This document shows positions 12,191 through 64,000 of a stretch of DNA of 64,000 nt, in pieces; position 1 is the stretch's first letter, and every line of letters starts with the position of its first letter. The position numbers and the translations under genes are program-made. The notes beneath the pieces were generated by a model that saw only the letters and a program-made list of their open reading frames with translations, made no database searches and was not told the origin of the DNA. The DNA is from Thereva unica (lineage: Eukaryota > Arthropoda > Insecta > Diptera > Therevidae): contig OX465286.1 in NCBI GenBank assembly GCA_949987705.1, forward strand, positions 22,395,676 to 22,459,675, in the 5' to 3' direction.

Positions 12191-12442
12191 GGGGCCTATT
12201 CTGTCGCTAAAATTTTATCATTTTATGTTATGAAAAATCAAATGAGATCAAAGTAGTGGGAAACAATTTCTAAAAAAGCGAATTTTTGACTGACATTTTC
12301 ATAAAATACCTGTACAATTGTAGGTATTTTATGAAAATGACAATCAAAAATTCGTTTTTTTAGAAATTTTTTCATACTACTTTGATCTCATTTGATTTTT
12401 CATAACATAAAATGATAAAAATTTACCAACAGAATAGGCCCC
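12191..12442. mobile_element. Near-perfect palindromic MITE (252 bp)
   Basis: Ends GGGGCCTATTCTGT and its reverse complement. The two arms of about 120 bp match almost base for base around a centre at about 12317 (ACAATTGT). Flanked by AAT on both sides (12188-12190, 12443-12445), a possible 3-bp target duplication. No coding. Superfamily unassigned. Confidence 0.85.
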
Positions 12443-13560
12443 AATATTCTCTATACCTTTATATCATCTTATATCAAAATATAATGGAAGCTACAAAGTT
12501 ATCAGCTTATATTCAACACACACCCCCTGTTTTCCAACTAGAATCAACAATATGTAAAGTGAAACCACCCACTGGGGTACGGAAGCCTACTTTAAGACAT
12601 GACGAAGCCTTCTTTTGAAGCTTAGGAGCCCTTCTTGTCCGTATCCCACATCATATCATTTTTATAATTGTATGTCATTGAGCCAAATTACACGACCTAT
12701 CACTTTCCCAGACTCACTTTCCAATCACTTCCAATAAACCGGTTTTTTAGACAAGGGGGCGCAGGGAAGTGCATGTGTTGGTCTCACTTGTGAATCCAAG
12801 AAAAATTTCGGTCTCACAGCAAATTACACTAACCCAAGCATAACTTTCTTCGCTGGGACTGCGATAATTATAAGAATTTTTGTTGTTGTGTGCACAACCA
12901 CATAGACAATAGAATTGTTACACGGAAAAGAGGCAGAAATTTAAATGCACCGTGTAATACTCAAATTTTACACAGGCAGGTCTGACGTGAGTCCCAAGTG
13001 AATGGCCGTGTAATTTCACTCATTGGGAGGAAGCGTTGCATTTTCTTCCCGACTTCTTGAGAAGCTCAATGGAATATCTTTTACAGGGGCTTTTTCGAAA
13101 GCTTTTAAAGAGTGCACTGAACGCTCAAAATATGTGTCAAAGAAGTTTTCTGCATAAGGCTCAAACAACTCGTTTTTTATTTACTTGAAGAAAAATTTTT
13201 CTGTTGAACAGAAAACTAAAATCTTCCGAACACCTTCCAAAGGATACGATATGGAAGCAATTCTTTACTGCTTATCGAGAATAGCTTCAATATTTTCCCG
13301 CTGGGCACCTTCCGCGATTTCTTTTTTCTGGATTCAACCCATAAACGAAAATTCATATTTTAAGAAGAGTCAAAACCAAATTTCGAAGCAAAATTTTAAG
13401 AGAAAATTTAATATTGCTCGAAACCAGAACAGATTACCAGAAAACGAAATCAAGAAAACGAAGAGAATATAGTGGATCCAGAAAATTGCTCTTGTCATAT
13501 CCCGCTTTTGGTTCCGAAGAAGCTGCGTTTAGTTCAAAACTGTATCGCAGGACCCAGCTT
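12443..13560. other. No recognisable gene
   Basis: Contains repeated GTGTAAT/TTACAC words around 12940-13020. The open frame 13185-13472 is lysine/asparagine-rich with no family motif. Confidence 0.25.
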
Positions 13561-14345
13561 CAAGGTCTCGATAGCAATGGGTAAGTGGTGGTCTGTTTTC
13601 CAGACTGAAATACATGCCATTGCGACCTGGGAAAGTGCTGGAAGGCGCCGACATTAAAATCTTTTCTGACAGCCAAGCTGCCATCAAGGCACTCTCAACG
13701 TGGAAGTTTTCTTCCAAAATACAGTTGCAGGGTGTTTTCACATACTCCAGAGCCTGACCAGAAGAAATGAGGTCTCGGTCTGCTGGGGTATCGAGGAGAT
13801 TGAGGCTGCAGACAACCTATCGAGGGAGGGGTCTGAGACGTTGGTCCAGGGCCCAGAACATTTCTGTGGCACCTCTTGGCCCACCTCCAAGTCCCTCATA
13901 GAGGAGTGGATTAAGAGTCCCTCACAGAGAAGTGGACTAAACCTAGCATATTGATAGTCAGTCTCACGTCTTAGACAGGCCAAAGATCTTATTAGACCCT
14001 TTGCCTTAACGGGCACTATCACTTTAAACAGAGCGGACCTAAGGCTACTGGTGGATTATCTGACTGGCCATGTAGGCCTTCTTTATCACCTCCACAACCT
14101 AGGACTGTCTCAGAGGCAGGCGACGAGACTTCCACACTGTTATTCTTTGTGAATGTTTTGCTCTGATCTGGCTTAAAAGAAGAACGTTTATCAGAGAGTA
14201 TTTGAGCCCTGGTGGAGTCCGGTTTTCGTCAATTAAAGACCTTCTTACCTTCATCCGGAAAACAGACAGTCTGTTCCGCTAGTGGGGTACGTACACAATA
14301 GGCCTAACTAGGCCGCAGTGTCCACCATCCGGGTTGCCCCTCAAT
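13560..14345 (+). pseudogene. LINE 3' remnant: RNase H and downstream region
   Basis: Broken frames read FQTEIHAIATW, FSDSQAAIKALSTWKF (in a shifted frame near 13665-13710), EAADNLSREGSE and, further on, FALTGTITLNRADLRLLVDYL with a later cysteine/tryptophan-containing zinc-knuckle-like part. This is the order of LINE RNase H plus tail as in I/LOA/R1-type elements. A related but shorter piece lies at 45035-45290. Several frameshifts and stops. Confidence 0.65.
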
Positions 14346-14365
14346 CCTTAAAAAACCATAGTCAT

Positions 14366-14520
14366 GGTGGGAAGACAGTGTTAAGGCTGATGTAACAAAA
14401 CTCTGCCACATCAGGAGCTGGAGGCAAACTGCGGAACAGAAAGACGTCTGGAGGAAGAAGCTGGATGGAGGCCAAGGCTCTGATTGGGCTGTAGAGCTAT
14501 CGAAGAGGAAGAAAAAATAC
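14366..14520 (+). mobile_element. RTE-like LINE 3' end, family A (short copy)
   Basis: Matches the 3' end of the copy at 26370-27217: TTAAGGCTGATG, CTGGAGGAAGAAG, GATGGAGGCCAAGGCTC and GGGCTGTAGAGC, then a GAAGAGGAAGAA tail. A 5'-truncated LINE insertion just downstream of the apolpp 3' end. Confidence 0.7.
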
Positions 14521-14548
14521 GCAATTTATTTATTTTTTTTTTTGGTTA

Positions 14549-15020
14549 TCATTTATTCTATTCGTCGCTCTGTCCATGCAGCTATTGAAAAATTGTCTTT
14601 TCTTTAAAGTATAAAATTGTTTACAATGTGTTTTTTTAGTTATATGTATACGTTCCTATATTCCTGTGTAGGTATATCAATAACTATGTTTTTTTTCGTG
14701 GAGGGGGATTCTGATATTTCCTGCTTGAGATGAAACTTATAAAATAAAGAAAATTATTTCCATAGATGTTGATTTTTAATATATTAACTAAAAAAATACT
14801 TCTTCTGTACAAGTTCTTCATAATTTTTCTCTTTATATAATTTTATATGCAAATAATTTTCATATTATTTTTTTTTTTGCTTTAATTTTTTGTTTCTTAA
14901 TGAGTATGGGTGTGTGTGTAATGTGTATTATTATTATTTTTTTATTCTTTTAGATTAAACAAACAGAAAAAAAATTACAAATTACAAAAAAATATGTATT
15001 ATATGTATGTTGGTATATAT
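14549..15020 (-). promoter_or_regulatory. apolpp: apolpp 3' untranslated region with candidate poly(A) signals
   Basis: AT-rich, non-coding DNA after the stop. On the minus strand AATAAA occurs at 14946-14941, about 75 nt after the stop, and another AATAAA lies near 14556-14551, just before the RTE-like LINE fragment. Which one is used cannot be told from sequence. Confidence 0.45.
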
Positions 15021-56245
<41,225 letters not shown>

Positions 56246-56557
56246 TTTCCTTTTCCGTTTTTGTATAACCGCGCGATAAATGAAAATAAACACCAAATTG
56301 AAAAAAAAATTATTTAAAACCAAATGGAATACATTCAGTTACACTATTTGATTTTTATTTTTTTTTTTTTTTTGTAACAAGATCAAATTTTGAAGAACCG
56401 AAAACCAAAAACAAACAAAAAATACACGCACAATAACGAAAAAGATCCTTTTTTGAATAAATCAATTATTTAATTGAACAACGTCGTAATTCGGGCACCA
56501 GAACAGGATTTCTTCTTCAAAAGAAAATGTTTCCCTGCCTCTAAACGCATCCAAGAA

Positions 56558-56600
56558 GGAACTCACAATTTTCTGATGGTGTTACCTTTTTATAAGTTTC
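56558..56600 (-). promoter_or_regulatory. apolpp: Candidate apolpp core promoter (TATA box)
   Basis: On the minus strand TATAAAAAG runs 56594-56586, about 340 bp before the start codon. About 30 nt downstream is TGAGTTCC, a loose initiator. If used, the 5' untranslated region would be about 320 nt and unspliced. A second weaker TATATATG lies near 56635. This is inference from motif and spacing only. Confidence 0.35.
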
Positions 56601-56639
56601 CCTAATCGCCCCCATCGGGTCTGGGTCATCATATATAGA

Positions 56640-58274
56640 CAAAAATCTTCATTTTATTTTTTGTTTTGTTTTACTTTCTGTCTTGTTTCATTCGTGATAT
56701 TGTCCCCTCTCCACATGAAAACATCCCGGGTCCATTTCTTTTTTTCTTTTTTTTTGATTCAACAATGTAATCTTCATATAATACATATATATTCTCTCGG
56801 GTGATAGGAGAAGTATAGCTACGGGTAACGGGTACTTATCTGTGTACTTAGATTGTTGCCAATGATTGTATGTGGCCTATGCAGAAGGCAGCAGCTACAG
56901 TTTAGCTGATGTGCACCACCATATAATCAACAACAGCACTATCAACAACAATAAAAACAACCACTATACCCAAAACAGATAGGAATAGTTAGGATACTAC
57001 AAGAGGGTTGAAATGAGGCAGTGAAAATATATATTAATTTTTTTGTCATCTTTCCCTCTCGGAACTCTCACTTCTCTAGTAGAAATTACTAAAGCGGCAT
57101 TTCTCTCTTATTTCTACTTAAAATGAATGGAATTGCATATTAATATGTATATATATATACATTAATACAGAATTATTAATAATACACACAAACAATATTA
57201 GTCATACATTTTATGTGATCTTCTTTCTGTAGGGATGATCTTTAAGACGGTAAGATCGATCTTAGACCCCATAGATCGGCATTATTTTTTTTGTATGATC
57301 GTGTTTATTATTGAAAAACAAAAAATTAAAAACAAAAGAATTTTATTCTTTATTAAAATAAAATAGTTTCATATGTTTTGTTTCTTTTTTTAACAAAATT
57401 ACTAAAAACAATTTTCTCAAACCCTAAACAAATTTTGTAAAAAAGAATATCGAAAACAAAAATTTAATATCGTTAATACATATTACCATAAAAAAACCAG
57501 CTGTGTGTAAAATTTCAAATTAATTGTTTCCAGTAATTTTGTACAAAAAGAAAAAAACAATCAAATATATACATATATGGACATTTTTTTCGAGTTTATT
57601 TATAATATTTTTTTCAATCTTTTTTCGTTTGATTTCCTTTTTTTTGCTGTCTTGAAATAACCTCAATGCCATAGATAACCTATTCGTTTACAGGGTTCCG
57701 CACACAGTCTGTCTCAAAGGCAAGTTCAATGTAAATCATATAAAAATCGAGTTCAGATTTTTTTAATTAAATCCAAAAAAAAATTAATAATCTTATCATT
57801 TTGTCCCGTCCCTGTCTATAGAACAAATAAACAAAAAACAAATAATCACTGTGGAAGTAAAAATAAACTAAGAAATTAATAAATCCAAAATTATGTAGCG
57901 TTTAAAAATACACAAAAACTAATAAGGGTCTATACTCGATATTAAACTAATTTTCTGTTGTTATTTGTTATATTATTCTATACAAATAATTCTATTTCAG
58001 CACGTCAGATAGATTTTAAGATAATGCCGTGTTGTGTGGTAACCGTGTTAGATGAGACCTATTTTCCTTCCATAGAAAAGTATACAGCCCTATTCGAGCT
58101 ACATACAGCCTTCTCCACATTTAATTTTTTTGAGGGGGCATCTTTGCAGGCACTGCAAACTATTTTGTGTAATGTTTCTCCAACCTCCGTTATTGAAGAT
58201 CAAGGCGAATACCCTAAAGTCACTAATATCTTAAAGTCACAAGTCACAACGCAATCACTAGTACGTAGTGAGTC
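56640..58274. other. Region upstream of apolpp: nothing recognised
   Basis: AT-rich with many T/A homopolymers. The open frame 57958-58278 has no family motif. It may hold apolpp regulatory sequence, but I cannot point to sites. Confidence 0.3.
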
Positions 58275-58278
58275 TTAA

Positions 58279-58962
58279 GGGGACCTTTCGGTGGAAAACG
58301 TGTTTTTTTCAAAGAATTTTTTCTAACTGTTAAAAAATATTTATTGCTTAAATTTTTTACATGATTATAAAGCATATTTTAAAGTTTACAAAAACATTTT
58401 TTTTTTCAAAATGGCGTCTTCCAAATGGCGGCTGAAGAGGGTCCTCTTTAAAACTCGGTCACACTTTTTTGCCGAAACGGTTCATCTGACATCAAAAAGT
58501 AAAATATTTTCTTAATTTGTGCTGTTTTGGTTATCGCCGGAACTAGGATCTAAGATTGTTATTGAAAAATATAAAAATGGCGGCACTTTGAATTTTGCGA
58601 CCTGATTTTTGCAACTTAAATTGTTAATAACTTTTTTAAATAACAATATTTTTAAAAGATCCTAGTTTCGGCGATAACTACACATGTAAGGAGCATGCTG
58701 TAAAAAATTGGAATGAATCGGTTGAAAATTGTCAAAATGAGAGTGTGACTAGTGAAGAAAAATGCAGTTTTGAGAAAAACGCGTTTAAAGTTTTTTATCA
58801 TGCAAATTACGAACAAAAAATTGAGCGGTGCAGCTGCTCCTCCCCATTTTATACCCGTTCTAGGCGTTGCAAACTCTTGAAACTATTTTTGCTGTATTCT
58901 TAGATGTTCAAAGTAACAAAAAAAAATTGGATTTTTTGAAAAAAATCCACCGAAAGGTCCCC
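58279..58962. mobile_element. TTAA-flanked inverted-repeat element 1 (Kolobok- or piggyBac-like MITE)
   Basis: 684 bp between TTAA at 58275-58278 and 58963-58966. Ends GGGGACCTTTCGGTGGA and its exact inverse. A second, internal inverted pair (GTTATCGCCGGAACTAGGAT near 58532 and ATCCTAGTTTCGGCGATAAC near 58660) makes it largely palindromic. No transposase. G-start ends favour Kolobok over piggyBac (which usually starts CCC). Confidence 0.82.
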
Positions 58963-58966
58963 TTAA

Positions 58967-59879
58967 GGGGGTCCTCTAGTTTCTCGGGTCGAAAAAATCT
59001 AATATTTTTTTTTCCATGAATCACATCTACAATATGTGTAGAAAATGTGTGCCAAAGGATTTTTCGATATTCGAAGTGGTTCACGAGTTACGGCCCTGGA
59101 ACGGAGCAGATTTATGGAGCGTGCATAAAGGATACGTTCGACAGCGTGATAGCTCTCGGATCGACCGTTCAGAAAGGCGCACGAGTGATGTCGTAAAACA
59201 GGCCCGAATCGCGAAAAGGAAAGACGACGCAGCTCTGCGTTACTTCCAAGGAGAAGACGAAGGCCTACTGTATGATCCAGGCATAGCAGATTGACGGCGA
59301 TATGAGATGAAATTTTTATTATAAATCACATGTGCGTACTTTGAAACGCGTTTTTCTCGAAACATTATTTTTCAAAACGGTAACCACGATAATTCAGAAA
59401 CTACTGCACCGATCTTGTTCAAATTTATACAGCATCTTTAATATATTGTAAGCCAGCGATTGAACTAGGATTATTATGATTGCTTCGATAGTTTTTTTCT
59501 ACGAGCGAAAAACTTAAGACAAAATGAGTAAAAAATAGAATATAATTTTCAAAACGGTATAAAAAAATTAATTTTTGTAATTTAGAATTCATTCTAGTTC
59601 AATCGCTAGTCTTAAAAATGAAGATTAAAACGCCGTTTGGTTTTTTGATTTCAGATAAGCGGAAGATCCGCAATCTTGGTCACCGTCAAGATTGATGTGT
59701 GCCTGTCGGCCACTATAACTTTGATTCTATTATATATTTTGTGTTCAAAAAATTTGTAAAGCTCATTTAAATGTTAATCAAGATTATGTAAAAACAATGA
59801 AATTTATTACTTCGATGGTTTGCCCGTAAAAAATTATTGAAAAAACCGTAAAAAAACAGCCGGGAAACTAGAGGACCCC
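58967..59879. mobile_element. TTAA-flanked inverted-repeat element 2, sharing a TTAA with element 1
   Basis: 913 bp between TTAA at 58963-58966 and 59880-59883. Ends GGGGGTCCTCTAGTTTCTCG and, inverted, GGGGTCCTCTAGTTTCCCGG. An internal inverted pair CCAGCGATTGAACTAGGATT / ATTCTAGTTCAATCGCTAG lies near 59450 and 59600. Different family from element 1, same target type. Confidence 0.82.
59016..59294 (+). pseudogene. Short open frame in TTAA element 2, unrecognised
   Basis: 92 codons. The end (VVKQARIAKRKDDAALRYF then GLLYDPGIAD) has the look of the basic C-terminal tail that closes some insect transposon proteins. It may be the last remnant of the parent transposase; not proven. Confidence 0.4.
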
Positions 59880-60229
59880 TTAAGTTGAAACAATTTTGTA
59901 TTCCAATCTGCAATCACAATTTTCAAAATCACAACCGACTCTCAAAATTGTGTCTGTATAAATAGCAGGTTACAAGTGCATAAAGTTCAGGTCTCTTTTT
60001 AGCATGTTTTTCATATATGCATATTCTCACAGGCTCGACATGCACACGACAGCACGTCGATGGCGGATGCTCGGACAGTTCACATACACTTTGTCCCACT
60101 GCATCAATATTGTTTCTGATGTGTACATATCAAAGGTAACAACATTTATGATTTTTCTTGTGACTAAAGACTCTATTTATGGTGCTCAGAGAGCGCATGA
60201 TTCTGTATGAAAGCCACGAGTGCGCTTGA

Positions 60230-61695
60230 ATCAACACAGCTGCACTACGCGATGAAATGGCCAGAAATAACTACTGTCATACATTAGAACTCGAACTAAG
60301 CTCTGAAGATGAGATGCCGATCGTCGACGAAAGCTGGACCCACCTTAAAAATAGTATACTGCTGATTCCATCTTAGGCAGAAGTCGTAGAAATCAGAACG
60401 ACTGGTTCGATAATGAATGCAAGCTAGTAACTGGGCGTAAGAATGCTGCGTACCGAGCAATGGTGCAGTCTCAGAGAACACGGACACGAGAAGAGAAATA
60501 TAAAGAGCTCAGAAAAGAAGAAAAGTGATTTCACAGACGAAAAAACCAAGCTTGGAAAAAGTTAGCAGAGCCATAACCCGGCTCAAAAACAACAAGGCCT
60601 CGGGTGCAAACGACTTGTGCAGATGGAGGGCCTTCATTACACTAAGCGATTCATGAATTAATTGTGGATGCTTGGGAGCAGGAAGCAATGCCAGAAGACT
60701 AGAGAAAAGGCATCCTCTGCCCGGTACATAAAAATGGAGATATCACAACGTGCACTAATTATCGCAGTATAACGTTCTAGAGTACCATTTATAAGATTTC
60801 TCAGCTATCCTACAAAACAAGATGGCCCCAACCGCCAGAACCATTTTTGGTTATTACCAGTGTGGCTTTAGCCCGGGCAAATCAGCAACTAATCAGATTT
60901 TCACCTGGAGGCAGGCTATGGAAAAATGTCTACAGTTTCAAAACTAAATTCAACACCTCTTCATAGATTTTAAAGCCGCCTATGACACATAGCCAGAGTA
61001 GAACTCTACAAAGCCAGAAACAACTACGGTCATACATTACATGAGAGAATTCAACACCCCCACAAATCTGACAAGACTATGTAGGTTGACCATGACCAAT
61101 GTGACAACCCATTGGAAGAACAACAGCTGTACCAGAAGCTTTCACTCAGATTGAGCGGCGGATATTCGGGATAGCACATTAACGAAAGAAAAACGAAGTA
61201 CATGGTGGCCTGGTCTAAAGACTGCTAAAAGCCAACAAAGCCTACTATAATCTGTTAAGGCTCTTTAAATCCAAGCATCTAACAATAAAGTCTAAACTTT
61301 TACAATATAAGACGATGGTCTTACCGGTACTCACATATTCATCTGAAACGTGGGTGCATAGCAAAAAGTACTCAAACCTCTTAGCCGTGTTCAAAAGGAA
61401 ATACTTCGGAGGATTGTTGGCCCCTTATGTGAGGAAGGACGATTCCGGAGGCGAGATCTAAGAACGCTATCGCGTCATAGATGTTGTGAAGAAAATAAAG
61501 CTCGGTAGGCCCCGGTGGGGCGGGGCATCTAGCGCGTATGAGTGAAGATGAGCCTGTTCGGAAAGTGCTCAGAGCTTAGGGGTGCCAAAGTGGATGACAT
61601 CGGCTCAGAATCAGGGCCGGTGGAGAGAACAGTTCCGAGCGGCTAGGACCGCATCCCGGTTGTAGAGCCGTTAAAGAAGAAGATGAAGGGTGTTT
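60230..61695 (+). mobile_element. RTE-like LINE remnant, family B (longest copy)
   Basis: In order, with many stops: DEMPIVDESWTHLKNSI and NDWFDNECKLVTGRKNAAYR (linker after the endonuclease), WEQEAMPED with GILCPVHKNGDITTCTNY (RT fingers), FIDFKAAYD-like in part, then LLKANKAYYNLLRLFKSKHL and VLPVLTYSSETW (thumb). The 3' end is GGATGACATCGGCTCAGA and CCCGGTTGTAGAGCCGTTAA followed by AGAAGAAGATGAAG. Confidence 0.7.
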
Positions 61696-61699
61696 GGAA

Positions 61700-62366
61700 T
61701 ACCAAAACAGCTGATAGTCACAAGAGATAATGAGATTATCTACATTGGTATCTCTTCAATTTGTTACACCACACCGTGGTTTTTAAGAGGGAGAGAGAGA
61801 AAAGGCAAGCGGGAAATATAGTAACTCCGCGGCAATTTTTACCGTAAAAACTGAATACTTACACGATGTGCTTCTACTTAATCCATCTTTCTTGGCTCTG
61901 ATGTTCATCACATACACAGATGTCTTTGTGTAAAAACAAGAAAGTTACTTGTGATGGAAGAATACCACCCGTATTTTTTAAGAGAGGTTTGATGAGAATC
62001 CTTATCAGCCGAAAACGATGTTTTAAGCTCGACCGCCTATCACGATCCCTTCGGAGACACGGCAGAGGGTCGTCACTGAGACGGTGGTGTCAGATTCCTG
62101 CTGATTAAACTCACCACCACTTTCGGCCACGTTTGCCGACCCACCCAGCACCGCCGCAAGGCATTAGCTTGAAGTCACCAACATGACCCTTTACGCATCG
62201 CTTGTGTGGGCGAAGAAATGCCAGGCCTCTGGGCAGACGGATCAGCAACCCTCTGTCTTTTTTTTGTTTTCAAAGTGACCTCGACAAACCGTGCCACCCT
62301 TGACTATTCCTTGAAAAGTAATGTAGAATAGAAGTAGAATAAGAAGTTCCTAAGAAGTAAGCGTGA
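61700..62366. other. No recognisable gene; possible LINE 5' region
   Basis: GC-richer block at 61900-62290 just before an endonuclease-like frame. Could be the 5' end or first ORF of that LINE; no motif confirms it. Confidence 0.3.
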
Positions 62367-63060
62367 GTGACTTATGAGGGGGAGATGTTTGATGACACTG
62401 GAGTGTATGCATTTCTAGTCAGCGAGACCTGGCTAAATAGATGCTGCTCTTATGTGTACCTAAATAACTTTACTATTCATCGTAATGACAGGCCTGAAAC
62501 GATTGGAGGGAGTGTGGCTGTCTATGTTTCCAAGTCCTTGCGGCCTAAGATCATCTACAGATCCACGGGTGAGCATTTCGCGCTTATTGTTTTCGAGGTC
62601 AAAACGACAAATGACGTGTGTTTGCTTGTTTCTGTGTAATGCCCGCCTAACTTGTCAATGCTGAGGAGTTCTTTAACGTTCTCTCTATGTTTAGTAGGCA
62701 GTATAGTGATATTCATATTGCTGGAGATATCAATGTTGACCTGCTTAAGTCAAACCGTAGAAGCAGTACGTTCTAATGTTTACTCCAATCTGTTGGCATC
62801 GAGATCTCAAAAAATCTTCCAACATTTAATAATTGCTTGCGACCTTCTTTGCTTGACATTCTTGCCATTTCGAACATTGAAATGGTGGTTTGTTGGAGTC
62901 AACTTTCACCTCCAAGGCTATTTGAGCACGACTTCAAAAGCTGCCTCTTATCAATTTACTACATGCAGGGATTATAGCAATATTGCCCATGATTCCATTC
63001 ATCAAAAATATCTCACTCTACCTCTACACTTGATATATAGGCTGTGTTCCGAAATATAAC
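62367..63060 (+). pseudogene. LINE endonuclease domain remnant
   Basis: VYAFLVSETWLN, then GGSVAVYVSKSLRPKII, ALIVFEVKTTNDVCLLVSV and, after a frame break at about 62640, PPNLS and AGDINVDLLKS. These are landmarks of the apurinic-type endonuclease of non-LTR elements (SETWL, GGG/GGSVAVYV, GDFN-like). Further breaks follow. Confidence 0.65.
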
Positions 63061-63186
63061 CCAGTATACTTAAGGCAGTGCTAATGACGTCATTAACTAA
63101 TGCCATATATTATTTGTGTGAACCGGTGTGAGCTGCTAGCAATCACAAAACATATAACACATATAAGAGACTTGAGGCTGAAACAG

Positions 63187-63281
63187 TTTCAAGTTGTAAC
63201 ACTTCCATGTATGCTGCTGTTAATCACAGTGTAAACTCTTGAATTTACCTTTTCGCACTGGGTGTATACTGATATTACGGA
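63187..63281 (+). repeat. Dispersed repeat, copy 2 (partner of 9173-9270)
   Basis: TTTCAAGTTGTAAC, GTATGCTGCTGTTAATCA, CTTGAATTTACC, CGCACTGGGT and GATATTACGGA, same order as at 9.2 kb. It lies between the endonuclease remnant and the next LINE fragment. Confidence 0.7.
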
Positions 63282-63289
63282 ATACGCCC

Positions 63290-63513
63290 ATAGTCTACAC
63301 TTTATTGAAGAGAAGGTACAGAAGTTTACTTCCTTCCTTTACTTTATCTTAGCTGCTCTCAAACGAATTCGTAAGAATCCGAAGTGTCATAATTGTCCTT
63401 GGTATAATTCCGAAGTAAGACTGCTAATCCAGGAACGTGAACTCCTTTATCGTAGATACAGACGGCTGAGAACGACTGAATTCCTCAGTAGGTATAAACA
63501 TGTGCGTAATATA
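63290..63513 (+). pseudogene. LINE linker fragment
   Basis: RKNPKCHNCPWYNSEVRLL, then RELLYRRYRRLRTTEFLSRY and KHVRN, the basic stretch between endonuclease and RT in CR1/Jockey-type LINEs (PWxxxE, then YRxxRN). It is interrupted at 63512 by the mariner-like insertion. Confidence 0.55.
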
Positions 63514-64000
63514 GGGTGTTTTTTTAAGAGGTTGCCGATTTAAATTTTAAATAAAACACATGTGCAAATTATGAAATGAAAAATTTTTTTTTTTATTCGA
63601 AAGATAATTTTATGGCATTTAACATTTAAATATGATTTCGGGCAAATGGCCACCACGACTACTTCTCACAAAGGTCATTCTGGAGGTCCAATTTTCGACC
63701 ACTTTTTCAAGCATTTGAGGGCGTATATCAGCAATGACACGTTGAATATTGGTTTCTAAAGCGTCAATCGATTGAGGTTTATCCACATAAACCAATGACT
63801 TGACGTATCCCCACAAAAAGTAATCGAGTGGCGTTAAATCGCACGAACGTGGAGGCCAATTCACCGGACCATTTCTCGAAATAATGTTGTCGTTGAAAGT
63901 TTCTTTCAATAAGTCCATTGTTTCACGTGCTGTATGGCAAGTGGCACCGTCTTGTTGAAACCACATTTCGTCCATATCCATATCTGCAAGATTTGGCAAC
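63514..64000 (-). mobile_element. mariner-like element with DD41D-type transposase, cut by window edge
   Basis: TA at 63512-63513 borders the end GGGTGTTTTTTTAAGAGG. The frame 63619-63999 encodes the C-terminal 126 residues: MWFQQDGATCHTA holds the second catalytic D; WPPRSCDLTPLDYFLWG holds the third. I count 41 residues between these Ds, the spacing reported for rosa-like (DD41D) members of the Tc1/mariner superfamily. It ends SRGGHLPEIIF, like the tail of the deleted element at 5.1 kb. The visible part has no stop or frameshift. The rest lies off the right edge. Confidence 0.85.

Overview
The window is a piece of an AT-rich insect genome, most likely a fly (Diptera). It holds one large host gene on the minus strand, embedded in dense mobile DNA. 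The host gene is apolipophorin (apolpp, also called retinoid- and fatty-acid-binding glycoprotein), the apoB/vitellogenin-family backbone of the circulating lipoprotein lipophorin. I can follow it from a signal-peptide exon at 56164-56245 to the stop codon at 15021-15023. Nine coding exons join in phase at GT/AG sites into a 3307-residue protein. It has an N-terminal lipid-transfer module, a furin-type RQKR site that would separate apoLp-II from apoLp-I, a long lipid-binding middle, a von Willebrand factor D domain and a cysteine-bearing C-terminus. Diptera is an inference from protein architecture and transposon types; I could not test it.

Layout. 1-15 kb lies downstream of the gene and is mobile-element debris: a LOA/I-type LINE with RNase H (left edge to 2183), BEL/Pao gag fragments, a deleted mariner-like element with both ends, a long fold-back repeat at 6.3-6.9 kb, a second LINE at 9.8-10.8 kb, a pair of inverted arrays of a 21-bp repeat at 11.1-11.5 kb, a palindromic MITE at 12.2 kb and LINE remnants at 13.6-14.5 kb. 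15-56 kb is apolpp. Its large introns (about 14, 7, 6, 2 and 1.6 kb) are filled with nested elements: solo-LTR-like copies with SINEs and MITEs inside them, the 3' part of a BEL/Pao element with an env-like remnant, a copia element holding a hAT element that itself holds a small palindrome, RTE-like LINE 3' ends, Helitron-like fragments and several TIR elements.

56.6-64 kb lies upstream of the gene. It has a quiet AT-rich stretch, then two back-to-back TTAA-flanked inverted-repeat elements sharing one TTAA, an RTE-like LINE remnant, a LINE endonuclease remnant, and at the right edge a mariner-like transposase with DD41D spacing that is cut by the window.

Only apolpp looks like a working host gene. 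I saw no ordinary tRNA, rRNA or CRISPR locus; the two tRNA-like stretches at 19.5 and 20.0 kb are the heads of SINEs. Most other open frames are decayed transposon coding, antisense shadows of the apolpp exons or microsatellite artefacts.
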